From Mangifera indica (Eukaryota > Streptophyta > Magnoliopsida > Sapindales > Anacardiaceae), in the NCBI RefSeq assembly GCF_011075055.1, contig NC_058146.1:13904820-13968819 (forward strand): a DNA stretch of 64,000 nt. Direction: 5' to 3'. Of the stretch, positions 49,205 through 60,630 are shown in pieces (positions within the stretch are counted from its first letter, which is position 1; each line of letters starts with the position of its first letter). The notes beneath the pieces are model-generated. The model had not been told where the DNA came from. It worked only from the letters and a program-made list of their open reading frames with translations, and did not search any database. A program made the translations under genes and the position numbers.

Positions 49205-50340
49205 TAAAGTTTTATAGGTTCATGTGAACTACTAAATAACTCTTGGATTTGTAATGTTTTATGCATAGTCTAATAAATTTCATCTTTTTTCCCCCTACTT
49301 TGTTAGATATTAATTTCTATGTTTCCCTTATAGTTTATGTAGAATTTAAATATAGTTTTTTTGGCCTTTTAGAATATTAGGGATACAAATTAGGTTGGAC
49401 CAAGTTGAATCCTGATGGAGTGGCCGAATGTTTCTAGTAAACACTAGAGTAAACTAATTGGAAACTTTTAGTGTTGTGGTCAAACATGTCACCATTAAAG
49501 TTGTGACATGGTGATACATCATCATTTGTATTCATAATAGGTGCACATAGTTTTATTATTTCTGTATGTATATAATCTAAAATTTCTATTTATTGATTAA
49601 TTAAAATAAGTTTGGAGAACTTTATATGACCAATAAAGATAATCTTATACACTTTACTGATTATGATATGGGTGGACAATTCATTGTGGCTTGTTTGGTT
49701 ATTAGACATTTGATAGAATGATTCAATAATCTCCTATATATTGACTTTATCTTTGAAACATTAGCATAACAACCTTTCCCATTGAAAATTGCCAATCAAG
49801 AAAGTTTGAGGAAAAAAAGACTAGCCACCTCTAATTGGACCTTTGATGGAGTCCATTAACATATTATGTATTGGTTAAGTTCTCCCTTTGAAACCAATGC
49901 AATATAACTTTACTCATTGAAAGTTGTCATTCAAGAAGATTTCAAGAGCAAAACATTAAATCTTACAAATCAAACATAGAGTTTGTTGTTAAATTTTGAA
50001 AAATGAGATAAAATGCATTTTATTCTTTTTTCTTTCTTATTAAGAAAGATTTGATCTTCTTTTGAGTTCGAGACTGTTTTGTAACAATTATTGTTCAAGA
50101 GTTTCCAAATAGAGATGTATTGATGTTGGCTTGGATGTTTTTGTGAAAAACTAAATTAAATAAACATTATATTTAAAACTTTGTTACGAAGGATTAAAAT
50201 TTGGTCATTAGATTAGGGAAAGTCTGGAATAATCTCTAATTTTGTAGAAAAAGGATGTATCAAATTGGAATAATATTTCATAAAGGTTGGGAATTGCTCA
50301 ACCAAACAGTTGCCCATTTCATTACTTGACCAATTATGTT
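49205..50340 (+). other. BBE-type 3' flank without a gene
   Basis: From aagttttataggttcatgtg onwards, this sequence matches the region just downstream of BBE copy 4 (55662-56160). Its later part matches 57768-58190. It includes the same polyadenylation-like ctaataaatttcatc segment, a ttggaccaa segment and a ccattaaagttgtga segment. No BBE coding sequence lies to its left, where the gypsy LTR abuts. It looks like the tail of a lost or displaced BBE copy. Confidence 0.7.
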
Positions 50341-50409
50341 ACATCCCGCGTCCCAAATTAAACCTTAAACCTGGAATTTAAGGAAATAATATCTCATAAA
50401 GAGTAATAT

Positions 50410-50565
50410 TATGTTTATTTATTTTAGGTACATAAATATATATACACTTATATGTGTCATTACATAATTGAGTGTTATTTTATTTTTAATTCAAAATTAT
50501 CAAATTATGTAATAATATACTAAGTGTATCCATATTTATGAGTATATATAATTTTGTTCATCTTG
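50410..50565. repeat. Foldback MITE-like repeat copy
   Basis: Arms atgtgtcattacataattgag and a diverged complement lie around tattttatttttaattcaaa. Further decayed copies occur at 51430-51605, 53545-53665, 55985-56090, 57845-57945 and 60690-60800. Confidence 0.5.
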
Positions 50566-50704
50566 TAAATATCTAGTTTTATATTTTCATAGATTTCCAG
50601 ATTATTGAGTTTCAATTTTCAACTTGGATTTTTCTTAGAAAGTTAGATGACAAATTTTCCCTCGAAGGAACAACAATAAAATAAAAATAAATGGTGGAGA
50701 TTTA

Positions 50705-50890
50705 ATTAAGTGAATAATTTAACAGGAATGCTTCCACGAATATTATTAACATAAATGGAATGAATATCACTAATCCATGCTTTATCAAGTGGAGTCGAAC
50801 GACGTGTGTAAAGGTAAACAAATTGGCACTAAGAATTTACATAATAGGCTTTACAGAAAACAATAGTGGAACACAAGACAATAGCCATTT
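50705..50890 (+). repeat. Duplicate of the BBE copy 4 upstream region
   Basis: The aattaagtgaataatttaac word followed by aggaat, then ataaatggaatgaatat, tttatcaagtggag and gtgtaaaggt, recur in the same order at 52660-53350. There they are separated by an insertion of about 500 bp after aggaat. Confidence 0.7.
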
Positions 50891-50904
50891 GTTTTCTGAT
50901 CTCT

Positions 50905-51290
50905 TTATATATATTTGGTTTGAATAATTTTTTATTATAAAAAATAGTATAAAAATAGAGTAATTAAAAGATTATTATATATAAAATTATTATTATATTT
51001 AATAAAAAAATTATCAGTATAATTAATTTTTGTTTTTAGTTGGATTCAATTAAAAAAATATCAATATATTATTTTATTAAAATGTCTTTGTATATAATTA
51101 TTCAAAAATATTTTTCATGAAATTTGTTATATTAATTAAAAATAAGGGTATATTTGTCTTAAAATTTTAATTAACATAAAATTGTAACAAAATCATAATT
51201 ATCTTAATAACTTTTTCATCCTTAAAATAAAATTGGTAATTAAATTATTTTTTATATTACTTTTAACGAAATAATCCCTTGATGTTCAAG
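50905..51290. mobile_element. Possible Harbinger-type MITE
   Basis: The left side (tttggtttgaataatttttt) and the right-side words (ggtaattaaattattttttatattac) resemble those of the elements at 51783 and 13037. No convincing matching termini or target duplication were seen. Confidence 0.3.
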
Positions 51291-51782
51291 AGCTTTAGGT
51301 AGGAAAGTGGTCGTTTAGAATATATTAAAATTTTAACTCTTAATTAATTTTAATAATAGGCCTATAAAGAGTATTGTTGGACTAAAACTAAAATTAAAAC
51401 ATATATCATCACGTAAGAGAGAAACTTAAGATATCATTTAAAATATATAACACTATACATATATATTTTTGATACATAATTTGTATATATAAATGATATA
51501 TTGTTGGATAATTTTGATTTAAATATAAATGATAACATCTAATCTCATAATGACATATCATCTATGTATTTAAATTGTATATAAAAAATATGTACACATA
51601 ACATTTTAGATTTTTTCATGATAAATACATAGTAATTAAATCTCAAATTACTTTGATGGTTGAGATTCAATATAATTTACATAAGTAATGGAAAATGCTA
51701 TATTTCAATCCAATCTCAACCATTTAAATGTATCAATTTAATGGCTCCTAAATTGTGTCAAGACTTGTATGAAAAATATTAA

Positions 51783-52380
51783 GAGTGCATTTGTTCAGAT
51801 TATTTTTTATTATCAAAACTAAAATATTATTACAAAAATAGGTAATCTAGATGATTACTAGTATAAATTGTTAAAATATTTGATGAAATTAGTATGTAAA
51901 AATAATTATTGTATTTGATTGATAGTAATAAAAAAATATTAAAATATTATTTCACTTAAATACACTTAAAAAAATTATTGGATATAAATTAGTATTATAT
52001 GTAATTAAAGTTGTGTTTTGTGTATTTTTTAAAATATTCTCTATATTAATAATATATTAGAATTTTTTTATATTGTCAAATTATGGAATGAATTCATTAA
52101 ATTATTTTTTAACTTATTTTTAGTTTTTTTTTTAAATTTTCTTAAAAATTTAATAAGTAAAAATAAAATTATATCAAACTTAAATTACTTTGATGATATT
52201 TTAATATCTAAGATAGAAATGTTAATCAAATTATCTTCTGTATTACATGTTATATCACCGTGAATAATAAAAATTATCAATTTTTTTTATTATTTAACGA
52301 ATAAACAAACAAATAAGCTAATATTAATAATAAAAAATAAATTATTAAGTGATCTTTGATTATTCAAAACCAAACACCCC
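51783..52380. mobile_element. PIF/Harbinger-type (Tourist-like) MITE
   Basis: The left end is gagtgcatttgttcagatta and the reverse complement of the right end is ggggtgtttggttttgaata, an imperfect terminal repeat. TAA flanks both sides (51780-51782, 52381-52383), fitting the 3-bp target duplication of the superfamily. It is 598 bp with no coding capacity, and its interior words are shared with the larger element at 13037-16435. Confidence 0.6.
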
Positions 52381-52659
52381 TAATACTTTTAATTCATACC
52401 CACGTAAGACACACATACATTCATGAATAACTAAGGAAAATCCATGCAGTACCTATCAACAATAAAAGTCAAATATAAGCCATCAAAATTTAAATGTCAA
52501 AATTATATGAGAAATATAATTGCTGGGAAAGGGGAAAAATTCAAATTGATGACTACTGACAAACATGAAATTTGTGCTGCAGCTTGTTATAAAGAAGAAA
52601 GTCATACTAAAAAAATAATCTAAAAAGAAATGAAACGGCCTAAAAGTGATCTTACCGCC

Positions 52660-53350
52660 CTAATTAAGTGAATAATTTAACAGGAATTATGAGTTATGTT
52701 TGCATGAAGAACAAGGTTTAAAACAAAAAGGATTGCGTAAATACATAAGCTTCTTATCATTGAATAATAAGATAATTAATAGGGGCTGACAAATTGAATT
52801 TAAAAATAGGGTTCTTGTTCCGTCCCATTTTGCATGGAAAAAAGATTCTCCTAACACAAATGGGAATAGAAAAAAGGATAAAAACAAAACCTGAAAGTGG
52901 GAACGGGTCATGTCCTCTCTCCACTCCGTATCTACTATAGTATAATTTATAAAAAAATCTATTACATGTTTAATTATACAATTACTATAATATTTTTACA
53001 ATAATAGTTAATAAGTAGAGAGGACGAGAAAAGGGTGAAGATAAAAAGAGAATTATTTCTAATAGGTAAAAGATAAAAATTTCTTATAATCTCATATTAT
53101 ACACAAGGAGAAGACGGTATGTGATCCACCTTATGGGAATGGGGAAAAGGATCACTATCCCCGCCCACCATCCCCTCCCCTCCCCTCCCCTCATATTAAT
53201 TAATATAAATGGAATGAATATTTGTGCAATAGTCCATAATTTATCAAGTGGAGCCATAGAGGAGTGTAAAGGTGAACAAATTGGCTCAATATGTATTAAT
53301 ATCACACAACCATAATCCAAAATAAATTTAGTGGATGAATATAAGCCATT
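52660..53350 (+). other. Upstream region of BBE copy 4 with an insertion
   Basis: Compared with 50705-50890, extra sequence lies at about 52688-53193, ending in a (cccct)n tract at about 53170-53191. The insert contains ttccgtcccatttt- and atggggaaaaggatc-type words but no clear termini or gene. Confidence 0.5.
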
Positions 53351-53915
53351 TAGGAATAGTCAGAAAATGATAATAATAAAAATGTCAAATTCAACTATAT
53401 TTATATATGACCATATTATGTTACTTAACGTTAAACATAAGGTAATTGAGCTAATTAGTCTTGTATATATACTCAATACATGTATTGAAAAGTTGACTAT
53501 ATTATTATTATTATTATGAAGCTTTTGGTTGGAAATGGCTATATATAAAATAACATGCATATAATTGTATCTAAATATTATATATTCCGTTAATGTGTAA
53601 TTAATGATAAAATAATATCTAATCACATGATAACATATCATCTGATTACTTAATATGGTACTCAAAACTAGAGAAAAGAATTAAATTTCAAAAACAAATA
53701 AATTAAGCATGGACTTGGTCAAATTTGAGACGCTTGTCCTTGGCAATTACCAATTAATACCGTGTTCATTTCCTGATGATGATAGCTTGAATTGAAAAAG
53801 ATCAATTACTAAATCTAGGTGCTTGAATTTTCTCCATACGCACCACAGAGAAACAAGACTTTGCAATCCAGCGTTCACATTTTTTTTCAGAATTCAACTA
53901 GCTTCTTGTTTATTT

Positions 53916-53923
53916 CTATAAAT
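53916..53923 (+). promoter_or_regulatory. TATA box of BBE copy 4
   Basis: The sequence ctataaat lies about 55 bases upstream of the ATG at 53977, giving a predicted leader of roughly 30 bases. Confidence 0.65.
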
Positions 53924-53976
53924 GAGGGAGTTCCAGTCCACTCTTGTGCACACCAAATTCAGCAATCTTCTCATAA

Positions 53977-55602
53977 ATGAAGCCTCCAAGCTATTCATGG
54001 ATCTCCCCATTCTTTTCTTTTGTTCTTCTTTTATCATTTCAAGCTGTAACTTCAGCTGATTCTCATCAGAATTTTCTTCAATGCCTTTCCCTTCATTCTG
54101 AAAATAATGGCACCTCCAATATTTCCCAAGTAATTTACACTCCAAACAACTCTTCATTCTCATCCGTCCTGGAATTTTCCATCCGAAATTTCAGATTCTC
54201 AACTCCCACAACCCCAAAACCTCGAGTCATTATAACACCATCACAAGTTTCCCACGTACAAGCAGCAATCCTTTGCTCCCAAAAATATGGCCTCCAAATC
54301 AGAATCCGAAGTGGCGGCCATGACTATGAGGCTCTTTCTTATGTTTCGAATGTCCCTTTTGTGATTCTCGACCTCATAAACCTTAGCGAGATCAGTATTG
54401 ATGTCAAAAACAAAACAGCTTGGGTTCAATCTGGTGCAACCATTGGGCAACTTTACTATAAAATTTCTGAGAAAAGTAAAACTCTTGCTTTTCCTGCAGG
54501 AGTTTGCCCCACTGTTGGTGTTGGAGGGCATTTTAGTGGCGGTGGTTATGGTTTTCTGTTGCGCAAATTTGGCCTGGCTGCTGATAATGTTGTTGATGCG
54601 CTAATAATTGACGTAAAGGGACGATTGCTCAATCGAGAATCGATGGGGGAAGACCTATTTTGGGCCATTCGAGGAGGCGGCGGAGCCAGCTTTGGTGTCA
54701 TCCTGGCCTGGAAAATAAACTTGGTGACAGTTCCATCAACAGTAACAGTGTTCACAGTCCACCGGACCCTGGAACAAAACGCAACAAAGATTGTTAACAA
54801 ATGGCAATACGTTGCGGACAAACTTCCTGAGGATTTATATGTCAGACTTTACTTAACGAGATTGAATTCCAGTTCAGGGAGGACAACAATCCGAGTGACA
54901 TTTGAATGTTTGTTTCTCGGCGGGGTTGATTTTCTTGTTCCATTAATGCAGCAAAGCCTCCCGGAGCTCGGTTTGGTGAAATCGGACTGCAAAGAAATGA
55001 GCTGGATCGATTCGATTCTCTACTTTGGAGGATTCGAGGGAGAATCCGTGGATGTTCTGCAGAACAGGACTCCGACCAGCTTTGATACTTTCAAGGCAAA
55101 ATCGGACTATGTGAAGGAACCTATTCCTGAGGCAGCTTTTGAAGGAATATATGAAAGATTTTATGAGCAAGAAGCTGAGGGCGCGGTAATGATCTTGACT
55201 CCATATGGTGGGTTAATGAATAAGATTTCGGAATCCGAAACTCCATTTCCACACAGAGCTGGAAACATTTACAAGATTCAGCACTTGGTGTCTTGGCAAG
55301 GAGGAGGAGCTGAAGCTACGGAAAGGCACATAAACTGGATCAGAAGGCTGTACAGTTACATGGCTCCGTTTGTTTCCAGGAATCCTAGAGCGGCCTACAT
55401 GAATTACAGGGATCTTGACATTGGAACGAATAATAATAATGGATATACAAGCTTTAAACAAGCCAGTGTTTGGGGATTTAAATATTTTAAGAACAATTTC
55501 AACAGGCTGGTGCGAGTTAAGACTATGGTTGATCCTGGAAATTTCTTTATAAATGAACAAAGTATTCCACCACTTTATTCAAGGAAGAAGAAAGGCGATT
55601 AG
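53977..55602 (+). CDS. Berberine bridge enzyme-like FAD oxidoreductase, copy 4 (intact)
   Basis: This intronless gene encodes 541 residues. The signal peptide covers about residues 1-26 (PFFSFVLLLSFQAVTS), followed by ADSHQNFLQCL. Flavin anchors are His115 (RSGGHDYE) and Cys177 (GVCPTVG). Cys36 and Cys100 are the likely disulfide. Tyr117, Tyr191, Lys433, Gln435 and Tyr477 match the BBE-like active-site set. The GEDLFWAIRGGGGASFGV core and the C-terminal NYRDLDIG...NEQSIPP segment are complete. It is clearly more distant from copies 1-3 than they are from each other, and it lies on the opposite strand with its own flanks. The C-terminus is basic (SRKKKGD). It is probably secreted. The substrate is unknown. 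Confidence 0.95.
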   Translation: MKPPSYSWISPFFSFVLLLSFQAVTSADSHQNFLQCLSLHSENNGTSNISQVIYTPNNSSFSSVLEFSIRNFRFSTPTTPKPRVIITPSQVSHVQAAILCSQKYGLQIRIRSGGHDYEALSYVSNVPFVILDLINLSEISIDVKNKTAWVQSGATIGQLYYKISEKSKTLAFPAGVCPTVGVGGHFSGGGYGFLLRKFGLAADNVVDALIIDVKGRLLNRESMGEDLFWAIRGGGGASFGVILAWKINLVTVPSTVTVFTVHRTLEQNATKIVNKWQYVADKLPEDLYVRLYLTRLNSSSGRTTIRVTFECLFLGGVDFLVPLMQQSLPELGLVKSDCKEMSWIDSILYFGGFEGESVDVLQNRTPTSFDTFKAKSDYVKEPIPEAAFEGIYERFYEQEAEGAVMILTPYGGLMNKISESETPFPHRAGNIYKIQHLVSWQGGGAEATERHINWIRRLYSYMAPFVSRNPRAAYMNYRDLDIGTNNNNGYTSFKQASVWGFKYFKNNFNRLVRVKTMVDPGNFFINEQSIPPLYSRKKKGD

Positions 55603-55659
55603 ATGAAGATCGAATCATTAGTAGAAAAAGTTCTTGATTGCACGTAATATTTTTTCTTT

Positions 55660-56163
55660 TTCAAGTTTTATAGGTTCATGTAAACAGCTATATAACTCTC
55701 CGATTTGTAATGTCTTATGTATGAGTCTTCATGCATAATCTAATAAATTTCATCCTCTTTTTCTTCCACTTTGTTAGATATTAATTTCTCTGTTTCCCTC
55801 ATAGTTTAAGCAGAATTTAAATATAGTGTTTACCTTTTAGGATAAGTATACAAATCAGGTTGGACCAAGCTGCATCCTGATGGAACCTCACAAAGACTTA
55901 AAAGGCTAGACTTGCGGTCAAAAGTTTCCAGCAAAGGTTGGGGGTTGATTACCTGGAAATTTTTAGTCTTGTGGTTAAACATGTCACCATTAAAGTTGTG
56001 ATATAGTGATATATCATTATTGATATTCAAATTGGTATTCATTATAAATGTAAAAAGTTTTATTGTTTTTATATATAATCTAAAATTTATGTTTGTTTAT
56101 TAATTAGATTAAGTTTAGAGGATTTTATGTGATCAATAAAGATAATCTAATATACTTTATAGG
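55660..56163 (+). repeat. BBE copy 4 downstream flank (repeat member)
   Basis: This matches 49205-49660. Its second half (from 55853) is also repeated at 57768-58013 on the far side of the captured-exon element. Confidence 0.75.
55742..55747 (+). terminator. Likely polyadenylation signal of BBE copy 4
   Basis: The hexamer aataaa lies about 140 bases after the stop codon. The same context is preserved in the orphan flank near 49267. Confidence 0.45.
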
Positions 56164-57769
56164 TAGGGGTGGATGCGAGCCAAGTTGAGCCCGAACAGGG
56201 TTCAACGCATTTTCATTTAACCTCAGCTCTGGCTGGGTTTGGGCTCGTCGAGCTCATTGAAACATACATTCGTGTTCGACTCGTTTTATAATTTAAGTAT
56301 TCGTGCTTGGCTCGTATGTAACTCAAGTTTGTTTCTATTAGCTCGGGTTCGCTTGGCTTGGCTTCAAGCTCGTATTATAGGCTTGTCAAATTATGGATTA
56401 TTCTTAAATTCAACAGTTAATAGACATAAATTTCTCAACAAATTCAATATTACTAAAACCTGTTAAGCAGAACCCTCATTTTTGTAAAAAAATCCTAACC
56501 AAAAGAAGATTTCTGTATCGTCAAGAAAATGACATAAAATCATCTCACAGGACTATTCACCTCAGAGTAAGTTCCAGGTGGCAACAATCCCAGAATGCCA
56601 AGGTCTTCCTTAACCTCTCTCTCTTAAATTCAACTAATTATATTAGAGGTAGAAGAAAGTAAGAAATTTACATCAGTGTTGTCAATAACAAAAAGGCAAT
56701 TTGGACAAGCTTTACTTGGATTGGTTTTCCAATTAATTCTTTCCAGGTCGCAAGTCCCAGATGTACTCTTGATTTTTGTTGCAAATCTGTTATCATCCAC
56801 CAACCATGATTGTCTGCAACAAAGTACAAGTTTTTGCGGTAAAAAACATATTATAAAACACAGGGCATGTTTACATTTTTTCACCAAATCAGACCTCAAT
56901 TAGTATATGATTTAACCCATGACTAGAAGCTGTAAGAATTTGTGAAATCTCGTCAAATAAAAATTTCTGTAAACTCCTATCATACTTGGCTTAATGAGTT
57001 GAGGTATAAACATTAAAGCAAGTGTGGATATTTGAAAGTACTCTCCAACAGAGTATCTTCTGATTCAACATTAATCTAAGAACAATAAATTCTAGATTTG
57101 AACACAATTTTTCACTAAAATTATAGTTTGGAAAAGCTACCTCACTTGATGAATGGGACTGAGTAACCTTGCTGCTGGAGTGGAGAACCACCGGAGAAAT
57201 GATAGAGAAGAAATGCAAAAGGCTGCTGTGCAGTGGAGAAAATAGAATACAGAGATAAACCTCATGGTGGCTGAACAGTGTTTAAACTATAAGCGAATGG
57301 AGGAGTCCGAACGGCAGCAACAGTTCTGGAGAAATGGCAAGAAGAAAAGCAAACAAATGTTGAGTTTTTTTTTAGACTTAGTTTAGTTTAATTGCTCCCA
57401 AACGGTGACCTTTTTTTAATCAATAGAAGGCCAACAAAGCAAGCTTACGAACAATAATCACTGTAGACAATAGAAGGCCAACTCAATGCAATAGGAGGCT
57501 AGCTTATGATTTAATCGGCAAGCCCAACTCAGCTCGTCGAGCCGATTGAGCTAAGCATTACCCTATTCGGGTTTGGGCTCATATTCGTTTTTTTATTTTT
57601 ATTTAGGTTTGTGTTTGTATTCGTACTCATTTATAATAGGCTTGTTCAAATCAAACTCATTTCGAATCCAAATAAATTTACTTCGGATCCAACCCTAAAA
57701 ATAAGTCTTTTGGTTTTTCTTTTCTTTTTTTTTTTAAATTTTGAGGGTGGGTTAGAAGGTCCACCCCTG
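56164..57769. mobile_element. hAT-like element carrying gene fragments (Pack-type)
   Basis: The termini are taggggtgga on the left and, reverse-complemented, caggggtgga on the right, a 10-bp inverted repeat of hAT type. Subterminal regions on both sides are rich in gctcg/cgagc words (gggctcgtcgagctc near the left end, cagctcgtcgagccg near the right end), as in many plant hAT MITEs. The interior holds exon-like sequence of a NAC gene on the minus strand. An 8-bp target duplication was not recognised. Instead the element is bracketed by direct repeats of BBE flank. The element call is therefore moderate. Confidence 0.6.
56672..56813 (-). pseudogene. Captured exon of a SOG1/NAC8-like gene
   Basis: On the minus strand a 142-bp exon-like block is bounded by a ttgttgcag acceptor and a gtaaat donor. 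It encodes SWLVDDNRFATKI, then INWKTNPSKACPNC, then VIDNTD. This is the region just before the NAC DNA-binding domain in SOG1 (NAC8), the plant DNA-damage-response transcription factor, including its CPNC cysteine pair. The rest of the NAC domain and the C-terminal SQ motifs are absent. To the right, on the same strand, a stretch ending in ...gtgag followed by gtagct (about 57147-57215) may be the 5' leader exon. This fragment cannot make a transcription factor by itself. Confidence 0.72.
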
Positions 57770-58190
57770 GATACAAATCCAGTTGGACCAAACAGAATCC
57801 TAATGGAACCTTGAAAATTTTAGTCCTATGATTAACCCTGTTACCATTAAAGTTGTGATATACATTATTATTATTAATATTTAAATTAACATTTATTATA
57901 AATATATATAGTTTTATTGTTTTATATATATAATCTAAAATTTCTATTTGTTAATTAATTAGATTAAGTTTAGAGTATTTTATGTGATTAATAAAGATAA
58001 TCTAATATAATTTACGGGTTATAATATAAGTGGACAATTTAATGTAACTTATTTGGTTACTAGACATTAAATAGGATGATTCAATAATCTCTTGTATGTT
58101 GACTTTCCTTTGAAACCTTAACATAACTTTTTGTTTTAAAAAATTGTTATCCAACAAGGTTCAAGCCAAGAAAGACTCATCACCGCATAA
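57768..58190 (+). repeat. Second copy of the BBE copy 4 downstream flank
   Basis: It starts atacaaatccagttggacc, matching 55853 onward. It continues past the point where that copy is cut, with words such as gtggacaattt and atgattcaataatctc that match 49675-49830. Confidence 0.75.
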
Positions 58191-58889
58191 GAGGAATTTA
58201 AGAAACTCCATGAGTTTAGACAACTTTAAGTATTCCAATAACACTATGAATTTTTAATTCAATATTTTATATCGAAAGGGAGATCCTGTGGATTTATACT
58301 GTTTCATATATCGATTATATTATGTTTTACAGTCAAAATCTTATTTTTGTTAGCTCATTATCCCGTTATGCAGTAGTATCCCAGGAGAAAAAGGCCAGCC
58401 AAGTAAGATGAGAATACTTTTTGTTATTATAATCTCATGGAATCATATGTTGACATCCTGCTAACTCAAGCCATTATGTTAATTTGGAAACTATTACAAG
58501 TTTTAAACAGAGAAAATTACTTTGAATCTAGTTAATACTTGAAAGTTGGAAACTCATATAATCCCAAAAAAAAAAAAAAAAATTCCGATTGAATACAAAA
58601 TTCGTTTATTAATTTATTAAATTTCAACAAGAAAATAGAAAAACCAGAATATCTTTAATATTACAACCACTAAATAATCACAGTAACGTAGTTTTGAGTG
58701 CCTTATTAAATATTCAAATAATATCTCTTTGTATAATGAAATATTATTTAATTTTAAATTTAAGATTATTCAATTATATATTATTTAATTATCTAATTAT
58801 ATATCATTTAAATATATTATTAGGTACTCAAATCTAGCTATGCATAATTTTATTGTATAAATATTTTATTTGGAATCATCAGCATTAAA
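58191..58889. other. Intergenic, foldback repeat at about 58690-58850
   Basis: No gene was seen. An (A)n tract lies at about 58565-58581. The foldback copy has outer arms gttttgagtgcc and ggtactcaaatctagc and an A/T-rich palindromic centre. Confidence 0.45.
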
Positions 58890-60486
58890 CTAGGTTGAAA
58901 TAACTGAAATACTTTGTTCGTTCCTGAAAAAATTATCAGGATCAAACTTACTCTTGAACTTTACCAACCGTTCGAAATTTCCCTGGAAATGCTTGATTCC
59001 ATAAGCTCTTCCTTCCAAGTAGCTCCCATTTCCATTGTGATTGATCCCCAAATCAATATCTTGGTAATTCAGAAACGCCTGTCTTGGATTCTTCGACACA
59101 AATGGAGTCATGTGGCTATAAAGCTCCCGAATCAACCCCAAATGAAAGTTTTCCGCCTCAGTCCCCGATTGATTCCAGGCCACTAGGTACTGAATCTTCC
59201 ATAAGTTTCCAGTTCTATGTGGAAATGGGGTCGCCTCCGCCGCAATCTCCTCCATTCGACCCCCATAAGGATTGAATTTCAGCGCTGGTATCTCTAGTTC
59301 AATCATTTTCTTCCATATTCCTTCCAGGCCGTCTTTAGGAATTGGCTTCTTCACATAATCCGACTTTATCTTAAAGAAAGTCAGCCCCGGTGCACGATTT
59401 AGTAAAACACTTGTCGAAGTTCCGGATGGAAACTCTCCCCAAAAAAAAAAAAACAACTGATTCAAGCCAGCTCGATTTGACGCAGTCCGACTGAATTAAC
59501 CCCAGTTGAGGAAAGCTCTTGTCCATGATTGAAAGAAGTTTATCAGAGCTGCCGAGATAAAAACCCCAGAAGTTTCCAATCTCAGTCTTATTAACTACGT
59601 CTAATGCAAGCCGCACGAAGAGCTCTTCAGGAAGTTTGTAAGCGACGTGTTGCCATTGATCCACAATCTCAGTTAGATTGTGTGATTCTAGAGTTCTTAT
59701 TACTAGAAATGAAGTCACTGTTTCCGGAACCGGAACGAGATTGATTTTATAAGCGATGATGACTCCGAAACTGGCTCCTCCTCCACCTCTGATAGCTCAA
59801 AATGAATCCTCCCCCATGGATTTTCTATCCAGAAGCCTCCCATGAGCATCAACAAGCCTTGCATCGAGGATATTATCGACAGTGAGCCCGTATTTTCTCA
59901 TCATATTGCCATATCCTGCTCCACCAATGTGTCCATCAACACCAACGCTGGGACAAACCCCATCCGGGAAGCCATTAGTTTTATTTTTCTCCGCAATTTT
60001 AAAATAAACTTTTCCAAGAATCGCCCCCGTCTGAACCCAGGCACTGTTGTTTTCAATGTCAACATCAACGGAACGAAGATTAAACATGTCAAGGACGAAG
60101 AAAGGGACTGCGGAGATATAAGATAAGCCCTCGAAGTCATGGCCGCCGCTTCTGATTTTCATCTGCAGGCCATGTTTCCAGGGACAAATGACTGCAACCT
60201 GGACGTGGGATTCATGCAGTGCAGTGATGATAAGGAAAGGTTTGAGAGTTGAAGTTGAGTTGAAACGGAGATTCCGGATGTAGGATCGCCATACGGAGGA
60301 AAACGAGGTGTTTTGTGGGGTGAAAATGGCGGGGGAGATTGGATGGGAAGGCTGAGAATTGTTGAGAAGACAATGGAGGAAGTTTTCATGAACAGAATCT
60401 GAAGTTGCCCGCCATGAAAAAGATGAAAAGAGGATGAGAATTATTCAAAAGAATGAAAGTTTTGGCGTATTTGTGATTTTTTCCAT
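58890..60486 (-). pseudogene. BBE-like oxidoreductase, copy 5 (inactivated)
   Basis: From the ATG at 60486 the frame is homologous to BBE-like proteins to its end at 58890, but it is broken three times. Codon 14 in the signal peptide is TGA (60447-60445). The Trp codon of the GEDLFWAIRGGGG motif is TGA (59799-59797). A 13-A run at 59441-59453 shifts the frame just after the SSWLESVVFF segment. RSGGHDFE and GVCPSVG keep both flavin-linking residues, but GVGGH has become GVDGH. The C-terminus has FLNYQDIDLG and NEQSI, ending VISTstop. The protein is most like copy 4 in its N-terminal layout. On the minus strand, a ctttatagag motif about 40 bases upstream of the ATG is the likely TATA element. 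Confidence 0.92.
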
Positions 60487-60630
60487 CTCTCGATGTTGTA
60501 TTCTAGAAAGGGCTCTTGTTGTTTCTCTATAAAGGGGTGGCTTTATTTGGCAATGTACCTTTTGTTCGGTAATTCTATTATAGTAAGTACTATTTCCATA
60601 TCTGGAGTTAGAAGATTAATAAAGTAGTTT

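Noticed and set aside
53894..54163. Minus-strand frames overlapping BBE copy 4
   Set aside because: They are shadows of the strongly supported plus-strand gene. The same holds for frames opposite copies 1-3.
58890..60486. Copy 5 as a working multi-exon gene
   Set aside because: Stops and the homopolymer shift are not bordered by splice sites, and the family is intronless here. Two separate TGA codons replace normal codons.
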